A stretch of DNA of 64,000 nucleotides. Origin: Streptomyces sp. ISL-43. GTDB taxonomy: Bacteria; Actinomycetota; Actinomycetes; Streptomycetales; Streptomycetaceae. Below the pieces are notes generated by a model, which had not been told where the DNA came from, searched no databases, and was given only the letters and a program-made list of their open reading frames with translations. Location of the stretch: positions 50,465-114,464 of the forward strand of contig NZ_JAGGOT010000031.1 of NCBI RefSeq assembly GCF_018614195.1, written 5' to 3'. Below are positions 48,783 to 57,068 of the stretch, piece by piece; within the stretch, counting starts at the first letter, position 1; each line of letters starts with the position of its first letter. The translations under genes were made by a program, and so were the position numbers.

Positions 48783-49616
48783 TCACGCCGACAGGTCGAT
48801 CCGCTCCTCGCCCGCGTAGACGTTCATGTCCCCGTCCCGCAGGAACCCGACCAGCGTCAGCCCCGACTCCAGCGCGAGGTCCACCGCGAGCGAGGACGGC
48901 GCCGACACGGCCGCCAGGACGGGAATGCCCGCCATCACCGCCTTCTGCGCCAGCTCGAAGGAGGCCCGGCTCGACACCAGCAGCACCGATCCCGCCAGGG
49001 GCAGGAGACCGGCCTGCAGCGCCCGGCCGACGAGCTTGTCCACCGCGTTGTGCCGGCCCACGTCCTCCCGTACGTCGATCAGCTCGCCCCCCGCCGAGAA
49101 CAGCCCGGCGCCGTGCAGCCCGCCCGTGGCGTCGAAGACCTTCTGCCGGGCGCGCAGCCGGTCCGGGAGCTCCCCGAGGAGCCGCGCGCTCACCCGTACG
49201 GGATCGTCGGCGACGCCCGGGAACCGGGTCGCCGTGCGCACCGCGTCCAGGCTGGCCTTGCCGCACAGCCCGCAGGAGGAGGTGGTGTAGACGTTCCGCT
49301 CCAGCGTGATGTCCGGCACGGGAACCCCGGCGGCCAGCCGCACGTTCACCACGTTGTACGTGTTGGTTCCGTCCTCCGCCGCGCCTTCGCAGTAGGTGAC
49401 GGCGGCGACGTCCGAGGCCGAACCGAGCACGCCCTCGCTGACCAGGAAGCCCACGGCCAGCGCGAAATCGTCCCCCGGCGTGCGCATCGTGATGGCCAGC
49501 GGTTTGCCGTTCAGCCGTATCTCCAGCGGCTCCTCGGCCACCAGCGTGTCCGCCCGGGTGCCCGCCACGCCATTCCGGATCCGGACGACGCGACGGCGTT
49601 CGGTGACCCGTCCCAT
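48783..49616 (-). CDS. fdhD: Formate dehydrogenase accessory sulfurtransferase FdhD
   Basis: 277 residues. FdhD moves sulfur from a cysteine desulfurase to the molybdenum cofactor of formate dehydrogenases. The essential C-x-x-C is SSCGLCGKAS (Cys115, Cys118). Other blocks: AEEPLEIRLNGKPLAITMRT, LAVGFLVSEGV, FDATGGLHGAGLFS, REDVGRHNAVDKLVG, LVSSRASFELAQKAVMAGIP. ATG 49616 (MGRVTERRRVVR) with AGGTGG upstream; longer frames run to 49823 but lack homology. The formate dehydrogenase itself is not in the window. Divergent from the KAS III gene. Confidence 0.95.
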   Translation of the reverse strand: MGRVTERRRVVRIRNGVAGTRADTLVAEEPLEIRLNGKPLAITMRTPGDDFALAVGFLVSEGVLGSASDVAAVTYCEGAAEDGTNTYNVVNVRLAAGVPVPDITLERNVYTTSSCGLCGKASLDAVRTATRFPGVADDPVRVSARLLGELPDRLRARQKVFDATGGLHGAGLFSAGGELIDVREDVGRHNAVDKLVGRALQAGLLPLAGSVLLVSSRASFELAQKAVMAGIPVLAAVSAPSSLAVDLALESGLTLVGFLRDGDMNVYAGEERIDLSA

Positions 49617-49821
49617 GTGATCAGCCCACCTGTTCTGTCCTCGCTGTACCGTTCGCGCACCCATTCTCGCGGATCCGCTTCGGGCACCGTCCCCGGCTGG
49701 AAGATCCTCGGGAAGCTCCAAATTCCGGGCACTGAATCCTGTCGGGTCACGCGCCCTCGTACCCATGGGTAGCAGGCGAAGCTGGGACGTCCTGACTGCC
49801 GTACGAGGGGGGAACCCACCC

Positions 49822-50763
49822 ATGACCGGTTCACGCGTGGTGGCGCTAGGGCACTACCAGCCCGCGAGAGTGCTCACCAACGAGGACCTCGCGGCCATGG
49901 TGGACACCAACGACGAGTGGATCCGGTCCCGCGTCGGGATCAAGACCCGCCACATCGCCGGCCCCGACGAGCCGGTGGACGAGCTGGCCTACCAGGCAGC
50001 GGGCAAGGCCCTCGCCGGCGCGGGCCTGACCCCGGACGACATCGACCTCGTCCTCGTCGCCACCTCCACGGCCATCGACCGTTCCCCCAACATGGCCGCC
50101 CGCGTCGCCGCCAAGCTGGGCATGGGCGGCGCTCCCGCCGTCATGGACATCAATGTCGTCTGCTCGGGTTTCACGCACGCCCTGGCCACCGCCGACCACG
50201 CGATCCGCGCCGGCGCCGCCACCCGCGCCCTGGTCATCGGCGCGGACAAGATGACCGCGATCACCGACTGGACCGACCGCACCACCTGCGTCCTGACCGG
50301 CGACGGCGCCGGCGCGGCCGTCGTCGAGGCCTGCGACGAGCCCGGCATCGGCCCGGTCCTGTGGGGCTCGGTGCCCGAGATGGGCCACGCGGTCCGCATC
50401 GAGGGATCGCCGCCGATCTTCGCGCAGGAGGGCCAGTCCGTCTACCGCTGGACCACCAGCCAGCTCCCCCCGCTCGCCCGCAAGGTCTGCGAGAAGGCGG
50501 GGGTCACTCCCGAGGAACTGGCCGCGGTCGTCCTCCACCAGGCGAACCTGCGGATCATCGAGCCGCTCGCCGCCAAGATCGGCGCCGTCAACGCCGTCGT
50601 CGCCCGCGACGTCGTCGACTCCGGCAACACCTCGGCCGGCTCCATCCCGATGGCCCTGTCCAAGCTGGTCGAGCGCGGCGAGATCCCCTCCGGGGCGCCC
50701 GTCCTCCTCTTCGGCTTCGGCGGCAACCTCTCCTACGCCGGCCAGGTCATCCGCTGCCCGTAG
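49822..50763 (+). CDS. Beta-ketoacyl-ACP synthase III (FabH-type)
   Basis: 313 residues. The KAS III triad is complete: Cys114 (INVVCSGFTHAL), His239 (VVLHQANLRI), Asn269 (DSGNTSAGSIPMALS). RVLTNEDLAAMVDTNDEWIR is the standard N-terminal signature, FGFGGNLSYAGQVI the C-terminal one. It condenses an acyl-CoA starter with malonyl-ACP. The other fab genes are absent, so this may be a second FabH or one tied to a special starter. GAGGGGGG lies 8 nt before the ATG at 49822. Confidence 0.93.
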   Translation: MTGSRVVALGHYQPARVLTNEDLAAMVDTNDEWIRSRVGIKTRHIAGPDEPVDELAYQAAGKALAGAGLTPDDIDLVLVATSTAIDRSPNMAARVAAKLGMGGAPAVMDINVVCSGFTHALATADHAIRAGAATRALVIGADKMTAITDWTDRTTCVLTGDGAGAAVVEACDEPGIGPVLWGSVPEMGHAVRIEGSPPIFAQEGQSVYRWTTSQLPPLARKVCEKAGVTPEELAAVVLHQANLRIIEPLAAKIGAVNAVVARDVVDSGNTSAGSIPMALSKLVERGEIPSGAPVLLFGFGGNLSYAGQVIRCP

Positions 50764-50864
50764 CCCCGGCCCCGGCTTCGGCGGCGCCCTCAGGCTCCCC
50801 CGAGGCCGGCGGCAGGCGACCCCGCCCGCGAGCGCGAAGGCAGGCGCGGCCCCGACGCCCGGCG

Positions 50865-51017
50865 TCAGGAATGCGTCCACGGCAGCGGACCCACCCCGAT
50901 GCCGATCGCGATCCCCGACGCGCCGAACACGATGATGATCGCGGGGAGCACGCCCGCGCCGTCGCCCGTAGTGAGACGCACCGTCTCGCCCGACCCGTGG
51001 GCCCGGCCTCCGGACAT
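50865..51017 (-). CDS. Small membrane protein (50 aa), hypothetical
   Basis: A short frame of 50 codons within the 370-nt gap between the KAS III gene and the tRNA. It starts MSGGRAHGSGETVRLTTGDG and ends with one membrane helix (GVLPAIIIVFGASGIAIGIG) then PLPWTHS. The hydrophobic Ile-rich helix stands out against the otherwise random frames of this GC content, which favours a real gene. No clear Shine-Dalgarno in front of the ATG at 51017. The rest of the gap (50764-50864, 51018-51134) shows nothing recognisable. Confidence 0.4.
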   Translation of the reverse strand: MSGGRAHGSGETVRLTTGDGAGVLPAIIIVFGASGIAIGIGVGPLPWTHS

Positions 51018-51134
51018 GCCCGCAGGTCAGCGCGGCGCGTCGAACTCCGGCCGGGCGAAATATCTGGTCGGAACCCCGCCGAACCTTTGCTATTGTTGTC
51101 CATGTCGCCGCGGGAAACCGGGGCCGATCACCTA

Positions 51135-51220
51135 GTCCGGGTGGCGGAATGGCAGACGCGCTAGCTTGAGGTGCTAGTGCCCTTTATCGGGCGTGGGGGT
51201 TCAAGTCCCCCCTCGGACAC
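51135..51220 (+). tRNA. tRNA-Leu (anticodon GAG)
   Basis: Cloverleaf read directly: acceptor GTCCGGG / CTCGGAC with discriminator A at 51220; anticodon arm CTAGC-TTGAGGT-GCTAG with anticodon GAG; long variable arm TGCCCTTTATCGGGCG as in class II tRNAs; T arm GGGGG-TTCAAGT-CCCCC. CCA is not encoded. GAG reads CUC/CUU. An accessory region starts directly after this gene. Confidence 0.95.
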
Positions 51221-51240
51221 AAAGGTCAACCGACCAAATG

Positions 51241-51279
51241 GAGCCGGTCAAAGCGACGTATTGTCGCTTTGACCGGCTC
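51241..51279 (+). terminator. Strong hairpin terminator after tRNA-Leu
   Basis: Perfect 17-bp arms GAGCCGGTCAAAGCGAC and GTCGCTTTGACCGGCTC with a 5-nt loop (GTATT), then a T-rich run TGTTGTTGT. Intrinsic terminator 21 nt after the tRNA. Confidence 0.9.
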
Positions 51280-51300
51280 TGTTGTTGTGCGTGAACGTGA

Positions 51301-51331
51301 TCTGGCCCCCTGCGGTTCGCAGGGGGCCAGA
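51301..51331. terminator. 31-nt hairpin (left copy), also found at 59751
   Basis: TCTGGCCCCCTGCG-GTT-CGCAGGGGGCCAGA with perfect 14-bp arms, then GTCGTTTGTTC. A near-identical 31-nt hairpin lies at 59751-59781, so the pair brackets the accessory region. Confidence 0.85.
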
Positions 51332-51373
51332 GTCGTTTGTTCTGGTCAGGCAGGTTTTTGAGGTCGGGGTGGA

Positions 51374-52081
51374 TCAGGACTCAGGACTGGGACCCGGGAG
51401 GTAGCCCTTGGGGGTCCAGTGGTGGGGGTTCCGGGGCTTGTGGCGGTTGGAGGGGCGTCGGCGGGCGGGCTGCGGCGAGGCTTGAACCTGGTCGGGGAAC
51501 TGCTTGGCAAGTCCCCGGTAGCCCGCGTCGACCTTGGCCCTGACCTGGGGGTACTGCTCGAACAGCTCGCAGATTCCCTCGGTCTTCACGGCTGTCTGGT
51601 CGTGCATTCGGCCGGGCCGGAAGGCCCCGGCCCACAGGGTGCGGCCCTGCCCGTCAGTGACGACGGTGGCCTTCTTGGTGTTCTGCCGCATCTTGCCCGA
51701 GGCGTAGGCGCGACGGCCTGGCTTGTTCGCCCGGTGTCGTCGAACCCGGACCTCCGTCCCGTCCAGCCGCAGCTCGACATCCTCAGCCGCCGCATAGGCG
51801 AAGACGTCCGCGAGAGTGCGAAGCCGCCGGTCGCCATGTCCGGGAACGGCGAAGCCACGAGCTGCCAGAAGGGGACGGACTTCGTGGACAGCCCAGGTGA
51901 TCGTGGAGCGGTCCACTCCGTAGAGCAGGGCCAGAGCCGCGTGCGGGAGCTGGAATCGCAGGACGACCAGTGTGGTGATGACCCGGTCGGTGAACACCAG
52001 CTGGTGATTCGGTCCCGCGCCGGCCGCACGCAACCGGCTGCGGCCTCGACGCTTGTGCAGTCGGCCCTCCTCGGCGGCCAT
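51374..52081 (-). pseudogene. IS5-family transposase (DDE), C-terminally truncated
   Basis: Similar to the Streptomyces transposases that read ...EEGRLHKRRGRSRLRAAG..., NHQLVFTDRVITTLVVLRFQ, LPHAALALLYGVDRSTITWA, VHEVRPLLAARGFAVPG, ELRLDGTEVRVRRH (first catalytic Asp), KVDAGYRGLAKQFPDQVQAS (second Asp). After the last motif the expected 70 residues with the third acidic residue are missing and an unrelated 35-residue tail follows. Probably inactive. The start is set at ATG 52081; an open frame continues to 52174 into the TetR gene. It stands at the left end of the island. Confidence 0.78.
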
Positions 52082-52104
52082 CCATGCCTCGGCCAACTCT
52101 GCGA

Positions 52105-52668
52105 TCAGCGAAGGCCGGAGAGCAGGGCCGCAGCAGCTCTGTCGAAAGGAGCGATGCTGCCTGCAGCGCGACACAGGATGTGGGCGCCTTCGAGCGTGAC
52201 GATCATGAGGGTGGCCAGATCAGCGGCCTGGGACGAGCTCATTCCGGCATGGGTGAGTTTCCCGGCGAGCTCGCCGCCCCATCCGGTGAATGCTTCGGCC
52301 GCGACAGTGCGCAGGCTGCTCTGGTCGGCAATGGCCGCACCGCCGTCGATAGTGACCGCCGCGATTGCGCAGCCGCCGCCCCCGGCGGACGCCTGCACCA
52401 CGGGGCGGACGCTGCCAAGGAACGCCTCGACGACTTCGCGTGGCGTGCGGGCCGGCAGTTCGTGCAGGTGGCTGCGGACGTCTTCTGCGTTGCGGCGGGC
52501 GGCTTCGAGTGCGAGTTGCTGTTTGCCGCCCGGGAAATGGTGATAGATCGCTCCACGCGCGGCACCACTCTCGGCCAGGACGTCGGTGAAGGACATCGCG
52601 GCCAGGCCGTGGCGCTGCAGCAGTCCGATTGCTGCGCTGATCATGCGGGACTTCGTGTCTGCGGCCAT
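52105..52668 (-). CDS. TetR/AcrR family regulator
   Basis: 187 residues. HTH: TKSRMISAAIGLLQRHGLAA, SFTDVLAESGAARGAIYHHF, PGGKQQLALEA. The C-terminal half with VVQASAGGGGCAIAAVTIDG and TLMIVTLEGAHILCRAAGSI fits the LmrA/YxaF-like TetR group (TetR_C_11). ATG 52668 (MAADTKSRM), GGGGTCGGG upstream. Divergent from the YdhR-like gene; ACTAGTAC/GTACTAGT dyads lie between them, so it most likely represses both. Confidence 0.9.
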   Translation of the reverse strand: MAADTKSRMISAAIGLLQRHGLAAMSFTDVLAESGAARGAIYHHFPGGKQQLALEAARRNAEDVRSHLHELPARTPREVVEAFLGSVRPVVQASAGGGGCAIAAVTIDGGAAIADQSSLRTVAAEAFTGWGGELAGKLTHAGMSSSQAADLATLMIVTLEGAHILCRAAGSIAPFDRAAAALLSGLR

Positions 52669-52681
52669 CCCGACCCCCTTG

Positions 52682-52734
52682 ACTAGTACGGCCATCCTAG
52701 TCCATGCTCACCCCGCTAGGACGCACGTACTAGT
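52682..52734. promoter_or_regulatory. TetR operator region: ACTAGTAC ... GTACTAGT
   Basis: ACTAGTAC at 52682-52689 and its exact inverse GTACTAGT at 52727-52734 flank a middle pair CCTAGTCC / GCTAGGAC (52695-52702, 52715-52722). Four related half sites in nested symmetry between the divergent TetR and YdhR-like genes. Confidence 0.65.
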
Positions 52735-52772
52735 AGCGTGGGCTGGACAGCCCCCGAAACCGGAGGTTCGTG

Positions 52773-53081
52773 ATGGGCAAGACGTTTCTCTACACCGAGA
52801 TCCAGGCAGCAGTGCCGTTTGACCAGTTCGACTGGCACCAGATCAATGCGGCGCTGAAGACCGCGCCGGGCCTGATCCGCAAGACATGGCTGTCCGGCAT
52901 CGGAACTCACACCCTCGGCGGCTTCTACGAGTTCGACAGCACCCAGAACGCCCTGGCCTTCGCTCAGGGCCCCTTCGCCGAAGAAGCCCGCCGGGCCGGA
53001 GCCCCGGCAACGACACGACTGTTCGACGGCGACATCGTCAAAGACGCCAGTATCGACCTGAACTCGCCCTACTACACCTGA
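52773..53081 (+). CDS. YdhR-like putative monooxygenase
   Basis: 102 residues with the dimeric alpha-beta barrel fold: LYTEIQAAVPFDQFDWHQIN, APGLIRKTWLSGIGTHTLGG, FYEFDSTQNALAFAQGPFAE, ATTRLFDGDIVKDAS, close in layout to E. coli YdhR. Such proteins resemble quinone-forming monooxygenases such as ActVA-Orf6. CCGGAGG lies 6 nt before the ATG at 52773. It is likely the TetR target and may be cotranscribed with the VOC protein that follows after 85 nt. Confidence 0.8.
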   Translation: MGKTFLYTEIQAAVPFDQFDWHQINAALKTAPGLIRKTWLSGIGTHTLGGFYEFDSTQNALAFAQGPFAEEARRAGAPATTRLFDGDIVKDASIDLNSPYYT

Positions 53082-53166
53082 CACCGCAGGTTGCCGCCGA
53101 GTCGGCTCTGAACACCGCCTCGCTCCACCGCCGGGGCGAGGCGGCCTCAACCGGAAAGTCATCTCG

Positions 53167-53889
53167 ATGAACATCACGCGGCACCCCGAGAACACCGTGA
53201 GCTGGATCGACCTCGGCACCCCCGATATGGGGACGACGACGGCGTTCTACACCGCGCTGTTCGGCTGGACCGTCGCCCAACCGGACTCCAACGGCTACCG
53301 GCTCTGTACGCTGCGCGGACATCTCGTCGCCGCCCTGGGGCCGGCCGAGGATGCAGGCGCACCCTACTGGACGACCAACGTCACCGTGTCGGACGTCCAA
53401 TCCACCGCCACCCGCTTCACGAACCTGGGCGCCCAGATCATCGTGGCACCAACCCAAGTCGGGACGCTCGGCCACGCCGCCGTCACGATCGACCCCGTCG
53501 GCGCACCACTGTCACTCTGGCAGCCCGGAACCCATGACGGCATGCAGCTGAAACACGAACCGGGGACCTTCGCCCGCATCAGCCTTCTCACCGACCACTC
53601 CGCGCATGCCGCCGCTTTCTATCGACCAGCACTGCACTGGAACTCCAACCCCCAGCACACCGAGTTCCGGTTGCCGGACAATTCCATCGCCGCCACCGGC
53701 AAGCCGCCAGGGAGACCAACGGCGCAGCGATCACTCTGGCTGGTCAGTTTCGCCAGCAACAGACCCACCGCCGACGTCAAGCGGGCCCGACAGCTCGGTG
53801 CGACCGAAGTTCGCCAGAACTCCAACAGAGACGTGGTCATGCGCGATCCCACCGGCGCCCTGTTCGGGCTCACCCCGCACGTCCGATAG
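53167..53889 (+). CDS. VOC (glyoxalase/bleomycin-resistance) family protein, two domains
   Basis: 240 residues. The first VOC domain is clear: TVSWIDLGTPDMGTTTAFYT, ALFGWTVAQ, YWTTNVTVSDVQSTATRFTN, GAQIIVAPTQVGTLGHAAVT, DPVGAPLSLWQPGTH. The second (about 130-240) is weaker: ISLLTDHSAHAAAFYRPALH, DVKRARQLGATEV, RDPTGALFGLTPH. The usual metal triad cannot be completed with certainty. ATG 53167, preceded by CGGAAAG. Together with YdhR-like and TetR this forms a small self-contained cassette, perhaps detoxifying a quinone or antibiotic (inference). Confidence 0.85.
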   Translation: MNITRHPENTVSWIDLGTPDMGTTTAFYTALFGWTVAQPDSNGYRLCTLRGHLVAALGPAEDAGAPYWTTNVTVSDVQSTATRFTNLGAQIIVAPTQVGTLGHAAVTIDPVGAPLSLWQPGTHDGMQLKHEPGTFARISLLTDHSAHAAAFYRPALHWNSNPQHTEFRLPDNSIAATGKPPGRPTAQRSLWLVSFASNRPTADVKRARQLGATEVRQNSNRDVVMRDPTGALFGLTPHVR

Positions 53890-53935
53890 TCCCGCTCCGC
53901 CCGAACGCGTTGCCCCAGGCAATCGCGCACCAAGT

Positions 53936-54151
53936 TGTAAACGCATCGGGGTGCGGATCGCCAGGAAAGCCATCGAGTCCAGCGAACGATCAGGGTGCCG
54001 CCGGTGGGTGACCGAGCGGACCATGTCCTGGCTGACTGGCTACCGTCAGCTGAGCCACCGCTACGAACGCCACCGCAGCAGCTACCTGGCCTTTCTCGGC
54101 CCCGCGGCAGCCCTTTGCTGCTACAAGTGACTCGTCCGCCTCGCCGCATAG
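53936..54151 (+). pseudogene. IS5-family transposase C-terminal remnant with internal stop
   Basis: The last ~70 residues of an IS5-group (DDE_Tnp_1) transposase: KRIGVRIARKAIESSERSGC, RRWVTERTMSWLTGYRQLSH, RYERHRSSYLAFLGPAAALC, CYK-stop-LVRLAA-stop. The usual text is CYKRLVRL; CGA (Arg) has become TGA at 54128-54130. The N-terminal three quarters are absent. No other gene seen between 53890 and 54341. Confidence 0.75.
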
Positions 54152-54341
54152 GACAGGGTCTGAACGTCAAGCGCAGAGACCGCCGTCTCCTCCGTGGCCA
54201 ACTCGTCAAGCTTCGCCGTCGTCATGCAGCCTGCCGACGGTCTTAGGCACGTGCTGACTCCACTTCGGAGGCAGGTTCGCAGCCGGGTCGCGGTGTCGTC
54301 CCGACCGATGGCATTGGACGCTCGCGTCTCGACGCAGACGA

Positions 54342-54737
54342 TCACTTCCTCCGCTCGGCGACGCCTGGGGCGCTTTCATCGAGCCAGCTCGGTCGCGCGG
54401 GCGGCCCCGGCAGATCGGGATCGGGATCAGTCCACTCGTTTCCCCAGGCGACCAAGGCTGCGAGCACCGGTACCAAGGCGCGCCCCCTTTCGGTGAGGAG
54501 GTACTCGAAGCGGGCGGGTTTGAGGCTGTACTGCGTGCGCATGAGGACGCCCGCGGCGGTCAACTCCGCCAGCCGTCGGGCGAGCGTGTTCTCGCTCATC
54601 CGCAACCGATCGCGGAATTCGTCGAACCGGCGGGCTCCACCGAGGGCTTCACGCACCACCAGGAGCGCCCATCGTTCGCCGATCACGTCCAGTGCTCGGG
54701 CGGCGGGACAGTTGTCGAGGGCGAGGGGCGAACGCAT
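54342..54737 (-). CDS. HxlR family transcriptional regulator
   Basis: 131 residues with the HxlR winged helix: DNCPAARALDVIGERWALLV, VREALGGARRFDEFRDRLRM, SENTLARRLAELTAAGVLMR, YLLTERGRALVPVLAALVAW, GNEW. The N-terminal CP motif of HxlR proteins is kept (NCPAARAL). ATG 54737. Divergent from an MBL-fold gene, with two TTCCAT-N-ATGGAA sites between, so it is probably its repressor. A Pro-rich tail of about 20 residues ends the protein. Confidence 0.9.
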   Translation of the reverse strand: MRSPLALDNCPAARALDVIGERWALLVVREALGGARRFDEFRDRLRMSENTLARRLAELTAAGVLMRTQYSLKPARFEYLLTERGRALVPVLAALVAWGNEWTDPDPDLPGPPARPSWLDESAPGVAERRK

Positions 54738-54754
54738 GTCCTCAGCCTAGCGGC

Positions 54755-54806
54755 TTCCATGATGGAAGTGAATTGCTAGCATCCCCTAGTGGCTTCCATA
54801 GTGGAA
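54755..54806. promoter_or_regulatory. Twin HxlR operators TTCCATgATGGAA and TTCCATAGTGGAA
   Basis: Two 13-bp palindromes (54755-54767, perfect; 54794-54806, one mismatch) both embedded in GGC-TTCCAT...GGAAGT, starts 39 bp apart. They lie between the divergent HxlR and MBL genes and support the MBL start at 54831 rather than 54789. Confidence 0.75.
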
Positions 54807-54830
54807 GTCGTCAAGGAGGGGTGCTTCCAG

Positions 54831-55625
54831 ATGCAGAGACTTCGTCAGGTCGGTATCGAGGTCGCCCGTGGGGTGTTCCGTTTCGGAGACGGCCATGTCA
54901 ACTGGTACGTCATCGAGCAGGAGGGCGCGCTGACCGTCGTGGACGGCGGTATGCCCGATCACTGGCCCGCACTGATGGACTGGCTGAAGAAGCGGGGGCA
55001 AGGTCTGGACGCGGTTCGGGCCATCGCGCTCACCCATGGACACGCCGATCACCTGGGCATCATCCGCCGGCTTTCCGACGCCACCGGCCGGCCGGTGCAC
55101 GTACACCCGGACGACGAGGCTCAGGCCAAAGGCGCCGGACTCCACATCCCACCCCGCCGTATTCGACGAAACGTGTGGAAACCTCACGTCTTTGCCCTCA
55201 CCGTGAACTGGGGACGCGCGGGCCTGTTCACCGTCCCACCGATCCTGCATGCCGAGTCCTACGCCGACGGCCGGCGCCTGGACATACCGGGATCGCCTCA
55301 GGTGATCCACACGCCCGGCCACAGTCCGGGCAGCAGCTGCCTGCTGCTCGCCGACCGCGATGTCCTGATCACGGGAGACGCCCTGGTGACCCTCGACGTC
55401 GTCACCGGCCGTCGTGGCGTCGGGATCATGCCCGGCACCCTCAACGACGACCCCGAACAGGCATTGGACAGCCTGACCTCTCTGGCCGGAATCACAGCCA
55501 CGACGCTGCTGCCCGGCCACGGCGAGCCCTACTCGGAAGGCGTGCCCACAGCTCTCGCGGCGGCCCGTCGACACGGCATCGACTGGAGGAAGCCGACGGC
55601 AGGCGCCCACGGCCACGCCCATTGA
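54831..55625 (+). CDS. MBL-fold hydrolase (glyoxalase II/lactonase-like)
   Basis: 264 residues. THGHADHLG (His-x-His-x-Asp-His) is the zinc motif, followed by HTPGHSPGSSC, LITGDALVT and LLPGHGEPY, all metal ligands of a binuclear MBL enzyme. AAGGAGG lies 10 nt before the ATG at 54831; the earlier in-frame GTG at 54789 would code through the operator. No signal peptide. Regulated by the divergent HxlR protein. Function: thioester, lactone or related hydrolysis, not known. Confidence 0.88.
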   Translation: MQRLRQVGIEVARGVFRFGDGHVNWYVIEQEGALTVVDGGMPDHWPALMDWLKKRGQGLDAVRAIALTHGHADHLGIIRRLSDATGRPVHVHPDDEAQAKGAGLHIPPRRIRRNVWKPHVFALTVNWGRAGLFTVPPILHAESYADGRRLDIPGSPQVIHTPGHSPGSSCLLLADRDVLITGDALVTLDVVTGRRGVGIMPGTLNDDPEQALDSLTSLAGITATTLLPGHGEPYSEGVPTALAAARRHGIDWRKPTAGAHGHAH

Positions 55626-55725
55626 CCGCAGTCCGTCCTGTCGAGCCCTCCGAGAGACCACGGATCTCCATCGGGCCATGTGTTGGTTCCGTAGCCGCCT
55701 GCACGCCCGCTGGGTGAGGCCGGCG

Positions 55726-55854
55726 TGGGCGGCGGCGGTTGTGCTCGTCGTTCTTGGCGGTGACGCGGGCGGAGGTCTCCTCACCGAGCTTGAGGTAGTG
55801 ACCCAGAGTCGCCAGGCGCTTGTGCCGGGACTTGGCTCGGAGGTCTTCCGCGGG
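55726..55854 (-). pseudogene. Possible tyrosine-recombinase (integrase) C-terminal fragment
   Basis: A stretch of ~43 codons, DLRAKSRHKRLATLGHYLKL, GEETSARVTAKNDEHNRRR, resembles the ends of Streptomyces site-specific integrases (…RHxxxxxxxxY then a charged tail), with His-x-x-x-x-x-x-x-x-Tyr spacing near the catalytic His/Tyr. No upstream catalytic Arg domain is present. The rest of 55626-56016 shows no gene. If real, it would be the relic of the island's integrase. Confidence 0.35.
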
Positions 55855-56016
55855 CTGGGGTCCCCGTAGTAGGGGTGGGAAACTGGCGGAATACGAGCAA
55901 AACGTGCCACACACCAGCGGACAGGTATCACAGGCGCGAATCGGTGTCGTAGGCGGTGGCGAGGACGTCCGCCGACTCGAAGAGACGACAATGTGGACAC
56001 TGAGGTTGTTTCATAG

Positions 56017-57032
56017 GTGGTCGCCCAATGCCGCGAAGTTAAGGGTCGCCAGGCAGCTGTTCAAGGAGGGGCGTACACGCGAAGTCCATGCGTCGCGACG
56101 TGGGTTCGGCAGGCCGTGGGTAGGTCTGGGTTGTCCGGATCGAGAGTCGAGGCCTCGTTGGACGACCGGTCTGCTGTCCCCTGCCGCACTGCTCTCTCGG
56201 TCGAGGGTGACGTATTCGCCCCTGGGCATCTGGGTGAACTGACCCAGGTGGTTCCGTTCGAGCTCGTGGACGCCGTGCTGGAAGAGACGGGCCGCACCGA
56301 GTGCCGCCTGTGGATACTGCCCTCGCGAGTGGGGGTGTACTTTGTCCTGGCGCTGGGCTTGTTCGGGCATGTCGGCGCCGGCCTGGTCTGGCGGAAGCTG
56401 ACCCATGGTCTGAGCGGGCTTGTGGTCCCGGTCCCGTCGGAGAAGGCGCTGCGGGACCTGCGGCGGCGCATCGGTGTGGCCCCGTTGAAGGCACTGTTCG
56501 AGACGCTGGCGGTCCCGCTGGCGCAGCCGTCCACGCCCGGCGTCCGCTACCGTCGATGGCGGACCGTCGCCTTCGACGGGTGCGGCTCGTTGAAGGTCCC
56601 CGACCACGAACGCAACCGCAACTGGCTCGGCAAGCTGCAGTCCCGGCTCGGCCCGGCGGGTTACCCGACGATGATGCTGATGGCGCTCGTAGAGACCGGC
56701 ACACGAGGTGTGCTGGGTGCGGCCTTCGGCCCGACCCAGACCAGCGAGACCGCCTACGCCGCGCGACTGCTGCACCTGCTCGACCGCGACATGCTGCTGC
56801 TGGCCGCCCGCGGCTTCGACAGCCACTACTTCCTGGAGGCGGTGGCCGCCACCGGCAGCCAGTTCCTACCCGCTGCCGCTCCTACCGACGCCCGCCCGTC
56901 CTCGCGGTACTGAGTGACGGCTCCTACCTCACCCAGATCGCGAGCCTGCGACTGCGGGTGATCGAGGCCGAGGTGAAAGCGAACGGCGCCGACGGAAGCA
57001 CCACCGCCGACCGGTACCGGCTGGTCGCTGCC
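56017..57032 (+). pseudogene. IS4-family transposase, frameshifted and truncated
   Basis: IS4-type transposase text: FAPGHLGELTQVVPFELVDA, VLEETGRTECRLWILPSRVG, VYFVLALGLFGHVGAGLVWR, KLTHGLSGL, ALRDLRRRIGVAPLKALFET, RRWRTVAFDGCGSLKVPDHE (first Asp), LMALVETGTRGVLGAAFGPT, RDMLLLAARGFDSHYFLEAV (second Asp). After GSQFLP the frame shifts by one base (near 56865-56885) and continues as PPVLAVLSDGSYLTQIASLR to DRYRLVAALT, where the C-terminal third, with the catalytic Glu, is cut off. A GCGAAGTTAAGGG motif at 56035-56047 may be part of its left end. Confidence 0.82.
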
Positions 57033-57064
57033 TTGACAGTCCAAGTGATTAGCCGCCATATTAT
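57033..57064 (+). promoter_or_regulatory. Promoter of marR at the IS junction, with TTAGCCGCC half site
   Basis: TTGACA (57033-57038) and CATATT (57057-57062, 18-bp spacing) put the start point at or next to the ATG (57069), suggesting a leaderless mRNA. GATTAGCCGCC between them resembles the operator before the membrane gene at 57650. Confidence 0.5.
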
Positions 57065-57068
57065 TTGC

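Noticed and set aside
55678..55869. Plus-strand frame MCWFRSRLHARW...
   Set aside because: No motifs; the opposite strand over the same bases gives the integrase-like fragment, which explains the sequence better.
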